From NCBI GenBank assembly GCA_035532035.1, contig DATKRS010000029.1:124001-188000 (forward strand): a stretch of DNA of 64,000 nucleotides, in the 5' to 3' direction. The number at the start of each line of letters is the position of its first letter. The stretch's first letter is position 1. The DNA is from Candidatus Dormiibacterota bacterium (GTDB taxonomy: Bacteria; Vulcanimicrobiota; Vulcanimicrobiia; Vulcanimicrobiales; Vulcanimicrobiaceae). Under the pieces are notes generated by a model that ran no database searches, had not been told where the DNA came from, and saw nothing but the letters and a program-made list of their open reading frames with translations. Made by a program: the position numbers and the translations under genes. Positions 17,556 through 29,803 of this stretch are shown here, piece after piece.

Positions 17556-17719
17556 GCCTTTCCACACCTGTGGACAAGCCTGTGGAAAGCCCGCTTGCAA
17601 GCACCCCCTGCCGTGCAGCGCAAAGCCTTGTGGGCTCTGGCTTCGAACGCAATTATCGATGGCATGGAAATGTTGTTTTCGATGCCCGGAAAAGGCCGGA
17701 AAATGGTCGTTATTCACCC

Positions 17720-17728
17720 TGTGGATAA
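17720..17728 (-). promoter_or_regulatory. Perfect DnaA box
   Basis: TGTGGATAA on the plus strand is TTATCCACA on the minus strand, the exact high-affinity DnaA box. It lies 135 bases before the dnaA start, where it could serve both initiation and dnaA autoregulation. Confidence 0.85.
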
Positions 17729-17862
17729 GTGCATAAGGTCGTGGATGTTTTCCGCAGGAGCGAGGGCCCATTGCGCCAACTCGATGCGCCCTCGTACCCG
17801 AACTGCGACCCGGGTTGTGGCAAGGGCGCTCATCTAGTTTGCGTGGGAGAGTGAGCAGACAC

Positions 17863-19209
17863 ATGGCGGCGGTGGCGATTGGAAATGCAGGGATCTCGAA
17901 CGAGCTCTGGCAGACCGTCCTGGACGCCCTCGACCGCAAGTTCACGAAGCCGGTTTTCAACATGTGGCTCAAGCCTATGCGGCCGGTCGCGCTCGACGGA
18001 ATGGAGCTGACGCTCGCGGTTCAAAACGCCTTCGCGCGAGACTGGTGCGAGAACCGACTGAAAACCGACATCACCGATGCCATCCGCGACGCGCTGCAAA
18101 TCCCCGTCGATCTCCAATTCGTCATCGCCGATGCGTCGGCGCCGCATACGCTGGGCCCGGTACGCGGAAGCGAAGAGTTGCGCCCGGGTAATCTCAACGG
18201 TCGGTATACCTTTGAAGAGTTCGTCGTCGGAGCGTCCAATCGGTTCGCGCACGCTGCGGCGCAAGCAGTAGCCTGCACGCCGGGGAAAGCATACAATCCC
18301 CTCTTCCTCTACGGTGGCGTCGGGCTGGGCAAAACGCACTTGATGCACGCCATCGGTCGTCGCGTGCTCGTGGACAATCCGAACGCAAACGTGCTTTACG
18401 TCTCATGCGAAAAGTTCACCAACGAGTTCATCATCGCGCTTCAGAACAACCGTACGCCGGAGTTCCGCAAAAGCTACCGGCAAGTCGACGTATTGCTCAT
18501 CGACGACGTGCAGTTCTTGGCCGGCAAGGAAACGACGCAAGAAGAGTTCTTCCACACCTTCAACGATCTCCATAGTTCCGGCCGTCAGCTCGTGCTCTCG
18601 TCGGATCGGCCGCCCAAAGACATTCAGACGCTCGAAGCGCGGCTGCGTTCGCGGTTCGAGTGGGGCCTTCAAACGGACATCCAGGCCCCGGACCTCGAGA
18701 CGCGCGAGGCGATCCTTCGCAAGAAGGCGGAGAGCGAAAACATTCCCGTGCCCCACGATGTCACGTCGTTCATCGCAAAAGTCATCCCTTCGAACATCCG
18801 CGAGCTCGAGGGCGCTCTCATCCGCGTCGTTGCGTACGCGTCGTTGACCAAGGCGCCGATCACGACCGATCTCGCAGCTGAAGTGCTCAAGAGCGCCGTC
18901 GCCCAAGCGCCGCTCCAGCGCGTTACCATCGCGAAGATCAAAGAAACCGTTGCCGGCGCGTACGGTCTTACCGTCAAGGAAATGGATAACGGCCGCCGCG
19001 ATCAGCGTCTCGCTGGCCCCCGGCAGATCGCCATGTACATCGCAACGACCCTAACCGATTACTCCTTGCCGCAGATCGCGCGCGATTTCGGCAAGAAAGA
19101 TCATACGACGATCATGTACGCGCGCGACAAGATCAAAGACCAGATCGAGCGCGACGAAGCCTACCGCAACAAAATCGTGCAGCTGATGGCGCTGTGTCAA
19201 ACATCGTGA
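17863..19209 (+). CDS. dnaA: Chromosomal replication initiator DnaA
   Basis: 448-residue AAA+ initiator. Domain I is residues 10-85 (LWQTVLDALDRKFTKPVFNMWL), domain III has Walker A GGVGLGKTH (151-159) and Walker B LLIDDVQF (211-218), and domain IV carries the DnaA-box signature DHTTIMYA (413-420). Domain II is very short. I use the ATG at 17863, preceded by GGGAGAGTGAG; a TTG at 17815 would add 16 unconserved residues. The gene lies between two DnaA-box-bearing gaps. Confidence 0.97.
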   Translation: MAAVAIGNAGISNELWQTVLDALDRKFTKPVFNMWLKPMRPVALDGMELTLAVQNAFARDWCENRLKTDITDAIRDALQIPVDLQFVIADASAPHTLGPVRGSEELRPGNLNGRYTFEEFVVGASNRFAHAAAQAVACTPGKAYNPLFLYGGVGLGKTHLMHAIGRRVLVDNPNANVLYVSCEKFTNEFIIALQNNRTPEFRKSYRQVDVLLIDDVQFLAGKETTQEEFFHTFNDLHSSGRQLVLSSDRPPKDIQTLEARLRSRFEWGLQTDIQAPDLETREAILRKKAESENIPVPHDVTSFIAKVIPSNIRELEGALIRVVAYASLTKAPITTDLAAEVLKSAVAQAPLQRVTIAKIKETVAGAYGLTVKEMDNGRRDQRLAGPRQIAMYIATTLTDYSLPQIARDFGKKDHTTIMYARDKIKDQIERDEAYRNKIVQLMALCQTS

Positions 19210-19444
19210 CTCACCTCGTGCCCACAGAGGTGGTCTTGGCAGCGTGGATAACAACGCACGTCGATGCGAACAGTGGAGAACAGGAAGATCGGTGCATACT
19301 CGTACACATGATGTGCCGGCCGCAAACGTATGCGTAACGGCAACTCTCCCGCTTTCCCACAGATTACACCGCTCTACTACTGCTACTACTACGTTAGTAA
19401 ATTACTAACGACGGCACGATACACGCTCTAACGATCGGTGGAAG
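19210..19444. other. dnaA-dnaN intergenic region with candidate unwinding element
   Basis: 235 bases. A near-perfect DnaA box CGTGGATAA is at 19243-19251 and a weaker TTTCCCACA at 19353-19361. From 19374 to 19391 there are six CTA/CTG triplets in a row (five CTA and one CTG), and 19393-19409 is an AT-rich inverted repeat GTTAGTAA-A-TTACTAAC. A box, a short spacer, CTA triplets and an AT-rich segment in this order resemble the DnaA-trio basal unwinding system described in Bacillus subtilis. The region must also hold the dnaN ribosome site; GGTGGAAG precedes the ATG directly. Confidence 0.7.
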
Positions 19445-20560
19445 ATGAAGTTCACCTGTAATACCAAGGACATCGCGACGGCCGTCGGCGCTGCAAGCAA
19501 GATCGTGAACGTCCACACGACGGTTCCGATATTGTCGAATGTTCTGCTGCAGTCCGAAGACGGCCGCGTGGTCGCTCGCGCAACGGATCTCGAGCTCACG
19601 CTCGAGCTGGCATTTCGGGCGGACGTGGCCGAAGGCGGCGCGGTGACGGTTCCGGCGAAGCTTTTTTCGAGTTATCTCGGGAACTTACCGGCGGCGCAAC
19701 TGGAGTTGAACGGGACGCCGACGCGCGCGAGCGTGAAATGCGAGCGAAGCAACTATGATTTTCACGCGCTGCCTGCGGAGGAGTATCCGCCGCTTCCGGC
19801 GGCCGCACGCGGGTCGCAGTTCACGATGTCGGCGAAGCGCTTTCGCGAGGCGGTGGAATCGACGATTTTTGCGGCCTCGAACGAGGAGGCACGGGGAGCC
19901 GTGTTGATGGGAACGTTGCTCGAGGTGAGCGGCGGCGCCCTGACGATGATCGCGACCGACGGCTATCGCCTGGCAAAGCACCGCACGACGCTCGATGAGG
20001 GAATCTCGGGCGAGGAGCGGTACATCGTACCCTCGCGGGCTCTCTCAGAAGCTGCGCGTAACTTCGGCAGCGCCGAGAGCATCGCAATCGGAGCGCTCGG
20101 AGCTGCCGGAAATCAGCTACAGCTCTCGGCCGGAGACGTCTCAGTGACGGTGCGGCTCGTCGACGGACAGTATCCGAACTACCAACAGGTCATACCGGCG
20201 AAGTTCGATCGACGCGTCACGGTGAACACTGCGAGCTTGATTGCGGGATTGCGCAGAGCCGAGCTCGTCGCCGGCGACCGCGCCTCGATGGTGAAGCTCG
20301 CCATCGCGAACCAGACGCTCGTGGTTACGGCGAGCTCCGACATCTCCGGGAATGCGTACGAGGAGATCGAGGTCGAGCAGCAAGGTGAGGATCTCACGAT
20401 CGCGTTCAACGCGCGCTACCTGATCGACATCCTCAATCACGTCAAGGGACCGCGTACGGTCATGGAGTTCTTGGGGCCGCTCTCACCCGCTGCGATCCGG
20501 CCTGCAGAAGGCGATACCGGCGTCGAACAGCTCTACGTTCTGATGCCGCTTCGGCAGTGA
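19445..20560 (+). CDS. dnaN: DNA polymerase III beta sliding clamp
   Basis: 371 residues, three clamp domains. Recognisable are the N-terminal VPILSNVLLQ segment, ATDLELTLE, ATDGYRLAKHR in the middle domain, VDGQYPNYQQVIPAKF and the C-terminal YVLMPLR, which forms part of the protein-binding groove. It tethers the polymerase and recruits repair factors. The start is ATG 19445 with GTGGAAG upstream. It is followed by recF with a 4-base overlap. Confidence 0.97.
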   Translation: MKFTCNTKDIATAVGAASKIVNVHTTVPILSNVLLQSEDGRVVARATDLELTLELAFRADVAEGGAVTVPAKLFSSYLGNLPAAQLELNGTPTRASVKCERSNYDFHALPAEEYPPLPAAARGSQFTMSAKRFREAVESTIFAASNEEARGAVLMGTLLEVSGGALTMIATDGYRLAKHRTTLDEGISGEERYIVPSRALSEAARNFGSAESIAIGALGAAGNQLQLSAGDVSVTVRLVDGQYPNYQQVIPAKFDRRVTVNTASLIAGLRRAELVAGDRASMVKLAIANQTLVVTASSDISGNAYEEIEVEQQGEDLTIAFNARYLIDILNHVKGPRTVMEFLGPLSPAAIRPAEGDTGVEQLYVLMPLRQ

Positions 20561-21662
20561 GATTGGAGCGGATCTCGCTCTCGAACTTTCGCAACTACAC
20601 GCACCTCGAGCTCGAACCGCAACCCGGTCTCAACGTGTTCATCGGAGCAAACGCACAAGGCAAAAGCAATCTGCTCGAGGCCATTGCGATGCTCGGCGTA
20701 GGAAAGTCGTTTCGCGCGGGTCGCGATGCCGACGCGATCCGCAACGGCGAAGAGCGCGCGGCAATCGGCGGAGAGGTGGTGCGTGACGGCGAGCGGCTGC
20801 GCGTTGCGTGCAGCATCCTACGGACGGAGACCGGCGCGAGGAAGTCCTTCAGCCGGGGCGGTCGCAGCGTCCCGTACGCGACGTTTCTGGGCACGCTCTC
20901 GGTCGTGACGTTCATCCCGTCGGATCTGCAGCTCGTCACCGGCGCGCCTGCCCTGCGGCGTGCGTTCTTGAACACCGCCCTCTCGCAGCAGGAGCGCGCC
21001 TACTACGCGAACCTCGCGCGTTACCTAGGAGCCCTGCGGCAGAAGAACGCCTTGCTGCGCGCGCCGGGCGAGCCGGACCAAACCCTTGTCGAAACCTACG
21101 AGAGCGAGCTCGTGCGCAGCGGTGCGAGCCTCATGATCGCGCGGCGCGCATTCGTCGCGGCGCTCGATCGCGAAGCGAGCAGCTTGCACGCACGATGGTC
21201 GGGAGGGGCGGAACGGCTGGAGCTGCGCTATCTGCCCAACGTGCCTTTCGGCGAGCAGTCGGACGAGGAGATCCGGGAATCGATTGCGCGGCGGCTACGC
21301 GAGACGCGTGCGATGGAGCGCGCCAGGCGCGCGACCGTCGTCGGGCCCCATCGCGACGACCTGGCATTCGTGCTCGACGAGAGGCCGCTGGCAGCCTTCG
21401 GCTCGCAGGGGCAACAGCGCACGGCGGTGCTCGCGGTTAAGGCTGCCGAATATGCCGTCATGCGCGATCGCTCGGGGTTGACGCCGCTCCTCTTGCTCGA
21501 CGATCTCCTTTCAGAGCTCGACGAACAGCGTGCGGCAGCATTTCTCGGCGGCGTCGGCGCGTACGAGCAAGCGTACGTAACGGCGACCCATCGCCCCGCC
21601 GGCCTGCCCGAGCGCGGTACGGTCTTTTTCGTCGAAGCCGCCGCGGTGCGACGAGCCGCGGC

Positions 21663-21669
<7 letters not shown>
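20557..21669 (+). CDS. recF: DNA replication and repair protein RecF
   Basis: 370-residue SMC/ABC-like ATPase that helps load RecA at gaps with RecO and RecR. N-terminal LSNFRNYTHLELEPQPGLNVFIG leads into Walker A GANAQGKSN (30-38); the C-terminal LLLLDDLLSELD is the D-loop/Walker B region with the ABC signature shortly before it. The GTG start overlaps the dnaN stop (GTGA at 20557-20560). The recR partner is in this window at 54.0 kb. Confidence 0.95.
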
Positions 21670-24403
<2,734 letters not shown>

Positions 24404-24457
24404 GGCGGCGGCCCCCGGCGCGGCCGCGAATTGAGGGAGGGCGTCCCGGCGGTCGGG

Positions 24458-24463
24458 TATACT
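24458..24463 (+). promoter_or_regulatory. TATACT -10 element directly before tamB
   Basis: TATACT ends 7 bases before the GTG start of tamB, so transcription would begin at or within a base or two of the start codon. No Shine-Dalgarno sequence is present. A TTGAGG at 24431-24436 is the best -35 but the spacer is 21 bases. This suggests a leaderless transcript for tamB. Confidence 0.5.
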
Positions 24464-24470
24464 GGTAGCC

Positions 24471-27400
24471 GTGCGCAAGCACGTCGTGGTCCCTCTCGCG
24501 ATACTCCTGGTGCTGCTGGGCATTGGCGTTGCGAAGCGCCACGAGGTCGTGCATTTCGTGCTGACGCACGCGCTTGCGCTGGCAACCGGCGACGACGTGG
24601 GGTTGGCTGATCAGCGTATCGGCGGCTCTCACGCGGCGCTGATCGGCCTGCGGCTCGTGCGGCGCGGCGTAACGGTTCTTGCCGCACCCCGCATCGACGT
24701 CTGGTACTCCCTTCGCGATCTCTTGCCCGGCAGCAAACGGCGGTTCGGCCTCGTCGGCATCGCGGTGGAGCGGCCCGCGATCGCCCTCGTCAAGTACGCC
24801 GACGGCAGCGACGATCTGCCGATCCACGCGCCCGGGCCGCATCTGCCCACGCTCTCGCCCGCACCGAACGCGGTCCCGCTGCGGTTCTTTCTGCGCGTTC
24901 GCGACGCGTCGGCAACGGTGCGCGAAGAGGGCGGTGGCGCGCCGCTCGTCGCGAGAGGAATCGACCTCGGAGGTACGATCGACACCGCGGGGCGCACGCA
25001 GTACGCAGCGACCGGGGCCTTCATCGAGCGCACGCCGGAGCCGTTCAGCGTGCGCGGCACGATCGATCAAACGCTCGGGTATGCGGATCACCGCATGAGG
25101 GCGCGCGCGTTCCCGCTCGCGGCCGTCGCAGACTTCTTCATTAATTCGAAGGACGTCAACGTGCTCGGCGGCAGCGCGCACGGTTTCGACGCGAGCGCCT
25201 TTGCCGTCGGAAGAAAACCCGATGGTGCGTTGGATTATCAGTATTCGCTCGGTTTCGACCTCGTCGGCGGGCGGCTGAAGCTCGTCGGCCTCATCCATCC
25301 CGTTGAGGGGATCCGCGGCCGGCTCGCCTTGTACGACGACACGTTTTTTTTGCGCGGTCTCCACGCGACGCTCGTCGGCATTCCGCTGCAGGCCGAGGGC
25401 TCGATCTTCAACTTCTCGCGCGCGCAGATCCGAATCGCGGTCACGGGCAACGGCGACATGGCGCAGCTTCGCAAAGCGTTTCGTTTCTCGGTGGATCAGC
25501 CGCTCGCGGGGCCGCTGACGCTCGGGATACTGGTTGAGGGAGCGCTGGGCGACCCGAGCGTCGTCGCGGACGCGACCGCACCGCGCGTGTGGTATCGCGG
25601 ATTCCCCTTCGATGCCTTGCGTGCGCGCGTCGTCTACCATCATGAAATTGTCGCGTTTGCGCCTCTGCGCTTGCGGTACGGCGGAATCGCGGCTACCGGG
25701 CGAGGCACCCTCGAACTGGGCGATCATATTCGCGAGCGCATGATGCTGCACTTCACGGCGCCGGCGAGCAGGTTGCCCTATGCGGGAGCGCTCCTCGGGT
25801 CGGAGCCGTTGAACGGGGACGCGGCGATCGACGGAAGCGATCTTCTCGTGCGCGTCACCGGATCGCTCGCGGCACGCAGCGGCGTGAACGATGCCGCTGC
25901 GCTCTTCGATTTTGGACCGAACGGCGTCGCGAACGTCGCGCCGTTTTGGATGCACGCCGGCGCCGGCGATCTCGCGGCGGGGTTTCATCTCGATCGTCCG
26001 AACGGAACGAGCGCCTTCTGGATCGCTGCCGACGACGTTTCCATGCACGGCAGCTCGGCGGGAACTCTGCCGGGCGTCACGCTGCCGCAGATGCCGCCCA
26101 TTGCGGGCAGGGTGCGCAGCATCGGAATCGTCGGCGGTGCTGCGGCCGGCACCGTCGCGCTTGCGGGACGTGTCTCGGCTGAAGGGGCGGCGATTGCCTC
26201 CGTCCCCTTCGACGCGGTCACGGCGAGCTTCGACGGAACGATGGGAGGCGCGGCGATCGACCGCATTGCCGCGACCGGGCCTTGGGGAAGGTTCTCGGGA
26301 GCCGGCATTTTTTCGGGCAGCGAGATTCTCACGCGAGGCCGCTTTGACGGACGACTCGATGCGCTCGCGCCGCTTCTCTCCGGAGTTCATGCGCGCGGCG
26401 ACGTGCACGGAGAGGTCGCGTTCGGAATCGAGCGCGACGGAATCATCGTTCAAGCGAGCGGACTGCGTCTCGAGCGTGCATCCGTGGACGGCGTACCGGT
26501 GACGGAGGCCGACGGCACGCTCCTGGTCGGTAACGATGCGGTGCACGTCTACTCCGCGCACGCTCGTGCCGGCGGAGGCGACGTCGTTGCGGCGGGAAAC
26601 TATCGCATCGCCGGCACGAGCGCGCCAAATGGGCTCGCGCTCGTCGCTGAGGACGTCGATGCGGGATCGTTGCGCGCGCTGGGAATTCCCCTCGAGCGCG
26701 GCCGTCTCGCCGTCGCGGGGACGCTCTTTGCGGGTGCTCCGCTGCCGTCGTTTTCCGGCGAGGTGAGCATCGCAAACGGGGCCGTTCAAGGATATCCGCT
26801 CGCGGGAAGTGCCGGCGTCAATTTCACCGGCTCGCGCGTTACGTTCGATCGCGTCGTCGCAGCTATGTCCGGCATCTACGGATTTGCCGACGGCTCCATC
26901 GACGCCGTCGACACGTCGGCCCCGCGCTTCGACCTACACGCCGTAGCGCCCGCGGGGGACGTCGCCGCGGCGCTACGCGCGCTGCGCCTTCCTTCGTATT
27001 ACGCGCAAGGAACGTTCGAGGCCGACGTGCGCATCGCGGGTTCGGGGCGAATACCGAGCGTCACGGGAACCATCGGCGTCCCGGCGGGAAGCATCAACGG
27101 ACTGCCCTTCCTCGATGCCAGCGGCCTGCTCGCCGCCGGAGGATCCGGAATCAGCATTCGTAACGGGAGCGTCCTCGTCGGAACGACGCTCACGGGATTC
27201 GATGCAGCGGTTGCACCGCGGAGCGGCGCGCTGCAGATCCGCGCGTCCGCCGCGGACTTTGCAGATTTCAACAACTTCTTCGATACGGGCGACACGCTGG
27301 CGGGCACAGGCTCGATCGCCGCGTCGCTTGCCGAAGCGGGAGCGCACGTACGTACGAGCGGTAACATCGACGTGCGCGCGTTTCGATTTCGCAGTCTGCC

Positions 27401-29642
27401 GATCGGCGACACCGTCGCGCGGTGGTCGAGTCGCCGTAACGTCGTGCGCGCAAACCTCTCGGTCGGCGGCGCGGAGGGCTTGCTGCGCGCGCGCGGATCG
27501 GTCGCGCTCTCTCCCACAGATCGATGGCAAGATACGATCAAACGATCGCGCTACAATCTCGTCGCTTCGATCGACAACCTCGACCTCGGTCTTTGGGTCT
27601 CCGCGCTGGGCTTTCCGCAAGTGCCGATCACGGGACGCGCATTCGGCAGTGCCCGGATGATCGGCACCTATCCGGCGCTGAGCTTACAGGGCTCAGCGCG
27701 CCTGCGCGACGGAACCTTCGGGCGATTTCCAATCGATCTGTTACAGGTGCGTTTCGGCTCGAACGGGCGTCGCCTCCAGATCGAACAAGCGCAAATTCAA
27801 GGCCCCGGCATCGCGGCCGACGCGTCCGGCAGCGTCGGGTTGCGCGGCACCGACCCCGTCGATCTGCGGGTCGATGCAAAGACCGACGACCTCTCCGGAT
27901 TTCTCGCCGAGGTCACACGCGCGCACGTCCCGGTGAGCGGGGCCTTTCAGGGAACGTTGCGGGTGGGTGGAAGCTTCGCAGTGCCCGTGCTCGACGCACG
28001 CTTGAGCGCGCAGAACGTTCGCATCGCAGGCGTACCGATTGCAACGATGTTTGCATCCGTGAGGCTACAGCGCAACCGCGTTGAGGTTTACGATGCGGGA
28101 GCGACGTTCGTGCGCGGGCGAGCGACGATCTCCGGAGACGTGCCGTTGCGCCTGCAGCCGTTCAGCCTCCCGAAGAACACGCCCGTACACTTCACGCTCG
28201 ACGCCAGCGACGTCGACGCCAGCGTCTTCGATGCGCTCTTCGGCCACGACACGAAGCTTGGCGGCGTCATCGCGACGAACGTCGATCTTGCGGGAACGGT
28301 CGAGAACCCGCGGATCTCGGGCAGCATCAGCGTCGCGCACGGCTCGTACTCGAGCCTCCTCGACGAGGCGCCGGTGACGAACGCCGCCGGAACGCTCGCG
28401 TTCTCCGGCGCGCGCGTCGATCTCACCCGCTTCACCGCCAACGCAGGGTCGGGAAGCGTCGCGCTCTCCGGCACTGCGGACCTCGCGGGCGCGTCGGGGC
28501 CGGCGTTCGACGGGGCGATGACGTTGCACGGCGCGCAGTTCAACTCGCCGACCTACGGCAGCGCGACTATCGGCGGCAATCTCTCGTTCGCTCGGAGCAG
28601 CGGCAACGCGCTTCTCTCCGGCGATCTGACGATGACGAACACGACGATTCCCTTCGCGGCGTTCGTGGGGGGAGCTGCCGGCGCCGGCGGCACCGCGTTG
28701 AATCTACCGCTCGCTTTTAACTTGAAGCTGAATGCCGGCCAGAACGTGCGCGTGCGGGGCTCCGGCTACGGCGCCGGACTCGACATCAGCGGGACCGGCA
28801 GCGCCGTGCTCGCGGGAACGCTCTCGTCACCGACGCTCTCGGGCGGTTTCCTGTCCAGCGGTGGAACGCTCACCTACTTCGATCGCTCGTTCCGCGTCGT
28901 GCAAGGAGGCGTGTCGTTCGACCCGGCCGACGGCATCGTTCCGACGTTGCACGCGATCGCGACGGCGACCGTCGTGAATCCCGACCCCGACGTCGCCCGT
29001 AATCCCTTTGGATCCGCAACGATCACCATCGCCGTCTCGGGCCCGGTCGACAATCTCAAGATCGATTTTACGTCCGATCCGCTGGGGTACTCACGCGAGC
29101 AGATCATTGCGATGCTGGCTCCGTTTGGCGGGTTCATCAGCGGCATCCAATTCAATCCGTACGAGGTACAGATCCCAGGCGGCGCGGCCGCCGCGATCAA
29201 CAACGCGCCGGTTCCCGGCGGGGTCTTCGTGCAACGCAACGGCACGATCACGGTAAGCCAAGAAGCCTTCAGCATTCTGAACGCGCAGTTTGCATCGGGA
29301 CTGCTCGCACCGTTCGAGAATGTGCTCGGGCAAACGCTCGGCGTCAGCGACGTCAACTTCACGCTGGGATATTTCGGCAACTTCGGCGTCTCGGTGCGCC
29401 GCGTGCTCGGGAAAACGGTGACCGCGGTCTACTCCTCGACATTTGGCCTGTCGAGTCGCCAAACGTTTGGGATCAGGTTCGCGCCGAATGCACTCAACGA
29501 CGCGTCGCTCTCCTTCTTCTATCAGACGGGGCAGCTGCGGCTCTTCGCGACGCCCGGAGAGCAGTTTGGCCCCGTGCTTCTGGGCGAACCACTCCAAGGC
29601 CAAAGCGGGTTCAGCTTCACGTTCCAGCACTTCTTCAAATAA
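24471..29642 (+). CDS. tamB: TamB/DUF490-family translocation and assembly protein
   Basis: 1723 residues. An N-terminal anchor helix (VVVPLAILLVLLGIGVAK) is followed by some 1400 residues of repetitive beta-strand text rich in Gly, Ala, Asp and Val, typical of the AsmA/TamB/YdbH bridge proteins that form a hydrophobic groove across the periplasm. The last 300 residues match the DUF490/TamB C-terminal domain (FRVVQGGVSFDPADGIVPTL, ITIAVSGPVDNLKIDFTSDP, YSREQIIAML). Such proteins help outer-membrane protein assembly and phospholipid transport. It is directly upstream of bamA. No tamA-type gene is seen. Confidence 0.93.
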   Translation: MRKHVVVPLAILLVLLGIGVAKRHEVVHFVLTHALALATGDDVGLADQRIGGSHAALIGLRLVRRGVTVLAAPRIDVWYSLRDLLPGSKRRFGLVGIAVERPAIALVKYADGSDDLPIHAPGPHLPTLSPAPNAVPLRFFLRVRDASATVREEGGGAPLVARGIDLGGTIDTAGRTQYAATGAFIERTPEPFSVRGTIDQTLGYADHRMRARAFPLAAVADFFINSKDVNVLGGSAHGFDASAFAVGRKPDGALDYQYSLGFDLVGGRLKLVGLIHPVEGIRGRLALYDDTFFLRGLHATLVGIPLQAEGSIFNFSRAQIRIAVTGNGDMAQLRKAFRFSVDQPLAGPLTLGILVEGALGDPSVVADATAPRVWYRGFPFDALRARVVYHHEIVAFAPLRLRYGGIAATGRGTLELGDHIRERMMLHFTAPASRLPYAGALLGSEPLNGDAAIDGSDLLVRVTGSLAARSGVNDAAALFDFGPNGVANVAPFWMHAGAGDLAAGFHLDRPNGTSAFWIAADDVSMHGSSAGTLPGVTLPQMPPIAGRVRSIGIVGGAAAGTVALAGRVSAEGAAIASVPFDAVTASFDGTMGGAAIDRIAATGPWGRFSGAGIFSGSEILTRGRFDGRLDALAPLLSGVHARGDVHGEVAFGIERDGIIVQASGLRLERASVDGVPVTEADGTLLVGNDAVHVYSAHARAGGGDVVAAGNYRIAGTSAPNGLALVAEDVDAGSLRALGIPLERGRLAVAGTLFAGAPLPSFSGEVSIANGAVQGYPLAGSAGVNFTGSRVTFDRVVAAMSGIYGFADGSIDAVDTSAPRFDLHAVAPAGDVAAALRALRLPSYYAQGTFEADVRIAGSGRIPSVTGTIGVPAGSINGLPFLDASGLLAAGGSGISIRNGSVLVGTTLTGFDAAVAPRSGALQIRASAADFADFNNFFDTGDTLAGTGSIAASLAEAGAHVRTSGNIDVRAFRFRSLPIGDTVARWSSRRNVVRANLSVGGAEGLLRARGSVALSPTDRWQDTIKRSRYNLVASIDNLDLGLWVSALGFPQVPITGRAFGSARMIGTYPALSLQGSARLRDGTFGRFPIDLLQVRFGSNGRRLQIEQAQIQGPGIAADASGSVGLRGTDPVDLRVDAKTDDLSGFLAEVTRAHVPVSGAFQGTLRVGGSFAVPVLDARLSAQNVRIAGVPIATMFASVRLQRNRVEVYDAGATFVRGRATISGDVPLRLQPFSLPKNTPVHFTLDASDVDASVFDALFGHDTKLGGVIATNVDLAGTVENPRISGSISVAHGSYSSLLDEAPVTNAAGTLAFSGARVDLTRFTANAGSGSVALSGTADLAGASGPAFDGAMTLHGAQFNSPTYGSATIGGNLSFARSSGNALLSGDLTMTNTTIPFAAFVGGAAGAGGTALNLPLAFNLKLNAGQNVRVRGSGYGAGLDISGTGSAVLAGTLSSPTLSGGFLSSGGTLTYFDRSFRVVQGGVSFDPADGIVPTLHAIATATVVNPDPDVARNPFGSATITIAVSGPVDNLKIDFTSDPLGYSREQIIAMLAPFGGFISGIQFNPYEVQIPGGAAAAINNAPVPGGVFVQRNGTITVSQEAFSILNAQFASGLLAPFENVLGQTLGVSDVNFTLGYFGNFGVSVRRVLGKTVTAVYSSTFGLSSRQTFGIRFAPNALNDASLSFFYQTGQLRLFATPGEQFGPVLLGEPLQGQSGFSFTFQHFFK

Positions 29643-29803
29643 CGGCCTTGGTTCTTGCGCATTTGCTGAGAAAGGGGGGCGAGGCAGGCCTCCGGGTACC
29701 CACCGCGAACACCGGGCGACGACGCGGACCGCCACACGCGCGTATACGCGCGTGACCCTTTACCATACGGCGCCCCCGCTATCTGCGAGGTAACAACGAC
29801 TGC
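29643..29803. promoter_or_regulatory. tamB-bamA intergenic region
   Basis: 161 bases with no open frame that looks real. The main feature is a perfect 20-base palindrome at 29735-29754. No clear sigma-70 promoter was recognised. The region probably controls entry into the bamA-lpx genes. Confidence 0.4.
29735..29754. repeat. Perfect 20-base palindrome upstream of bamA
   Basis: CACGCGCGTATACGCGCGTG is identical to its reverse complement and ends 49 bases before the bamA ATG. It could be a dimeric repressor site or form a cruciform/RNA hairpin. No T tract follows, so a terminator role is unlikely. Confidence 0.7.

Larger units (their letters stand above)
17455..17862. other. rpmH-dnaA intergenic region, candidate oriC part with DnaA boxes
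   Basis: The only gene-free stretch over 300 bases. It holds a perfect DnaA box TGTGGATAA at 17720-17728, with TTATTCACC (8 of 9 to the TTATNCACA form) 1 base before it at 17710-17718. A second cluster has CTTTCCACA (17558-17566), TGTGGACAA (17569-17577) and TGTGGAAAG (17581-17589), each with one or two mismatches. The clusters alternate in orientation. The segment 17640-17740 is less GC-rich than its surroundings. Together with the divergence of gene direction this supports an origin of replication, shared with the dnaA-dnaN gap. Confidence 0.75.
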
